Below, piece by piece: positions 5,231-5,477 of a stretch of DNA of 5,477 bases. The stretch is from Desulfobacterales bacterium (GTDB taxonomy: Bacteria > Desulfobacterota > Desulfobacteria > Desulfobacterales > Desulfosalsimonadaceae), in contig JAOZOL010000181.1 in NCBI GenBank assembly GCA_029933295.1, positions 1 through 5,477 on the forward strand, written 5' to 3'. Both the position numbers and the translations under genes were made by a program. The notes below the pieces were generated by a model. That model ran no database searches. It was not told the DNA's origin and saw only the letters and a program-made list of their open reading frames with translations. Each line of letters begins with the position of its first letter. The first letter of the stretch is position 1.

Positions 5231-5477
5231 GGATTATATTTTCAATAAATTACTCAACTTTCTGACTTGATGCTATCTCTTGATATACTGAGCAAAACGG
5301 GCATGTTATTCAGCATGCTTATCGAGTTGCCGGTTGCCAGTTTACGGTTACCTGAAAATGCACGTTTAATCTTAAATATATTTTTTCTTGATTCACCGTC
5401 AACTGTAAACCGTAAACCAGTTATGGTCACAGGTAAAAATACTGATATTTCAACGATATAAGACAACACAGAAAGTT
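5231..5477. other. Intergenic region without a credible gene
   Basis: Only short overlapping frames occur here, of 64 residues (+) and 71 residues (-). Both run across the heptad arrays, lack a convincing ribosome-binding site and show no recognisable domain. The stretch holds the inverted heptad-repeat pair at 5326-5418 and otherwise AT-rich sequence. I see no tRNA or other RNA gene. Confidence 0.6.
5326..5418. repeat. Two heptad arrays in inverted orientation around a 37-base core
   Basis: Left arm (5326-5353): GTTGCCG, GTTGCCA, GTTTACG, GTTACCT. Right arm (5391-5418): ATTCACC, GTCAACT, GTAAACC, GTAAACC, which on the minus strand reads GGTTTAC, GGTTTAC, AGTTGAC, GGTGAAT. The arms share GTTTACGGTT in opposite orientation, so the stretch is an imperfect inverted repeat of about 93 bases with an AT-rich centre. 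It could be a small non-autonomous mobile element or two copies of a dispersed repeat. No target-site duplication was identified. Confidence 0.55.

Noticed and set aside
5105..5418. Possible CRISPR array
   Set aside because: The repeat units are only 7 bases and tandem, with no regular spacers and no cas genes.
5254..5469. Overlapping small frames of 64 (+) and 71 (-) residues
   Set aside because: Both read through the inverted heptad arrays, have no good start site and no recognisable domain.

Overview
The window looks like ordinary chromosome from an anaerobic, Desulfobacterota-like bacterium, possibly a sulfate reducer. The support is indirect: a Thermotoga-type (type I-beta) DAHP synthase, a long PPi-type phosphofructokinase, moderate GC with AT-rich intergenic DNA, and heptad and palindromic repeats of a kind common in such genomes. 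No 16S or other phylogenetic marker is present, so the taxonomy is an inference.

Layout. The minus strand carries a shikimate-pathway cluster, read from right to left: promoter (about 2789-2821), leader peptide (2648-2737), intrinsic terminator/attenuator (2581-2618), aroF (DAHP synthase, 1522-2532), a small winged-helix protein gene (1094-1462), and aroB (3-dehydroquinate synthase, 17-1033, TTG start). The plus strand carries one divergent gene, a 702-residue PPi-type 6-phosphofructokinase (3003-5111), with its own promoter and a strong ribosome-binding site. The 470-base divergent intergenic region holds both promoters and the aroF attenuator. After the phosphofructokinase come a heptad repeat, a perfect palindrome, a probably bidirectional terminator, and a second pair of heptad arrays in inverted orientation. 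No gene is credible from 5112 to the end.

How the parts fit. AroF condenses phosphoenolpyruvate and erythrose 4-phosphate into DAHP, and AroB cyclises DAHP to 3-dehydroquinate, so the cluster encodes the first two steps of aromatic amino acid synthesis. The 29-codon leader reads Tyr-Tyr-Trp-Arg-Trp-Trp and is followed by a hairpin with a U-run. This is the classic arrangement for ribosome-mediated attenuation, here sensing tryptophan and probably tyrosine supply. The divergent PPi-phosphofructokinase works in the sugar-phosphate network that supplies both AroF substrates, but the shared locus may be coincidental.

The most notable points are the unannotated Tyr/Trp leader and attenuator of aroF, the AT-rich orphan DNA-binding gene lodged between aroF and aroB, and the repeat cluster that supplies the stop codon of the phosphofructokinase gene.
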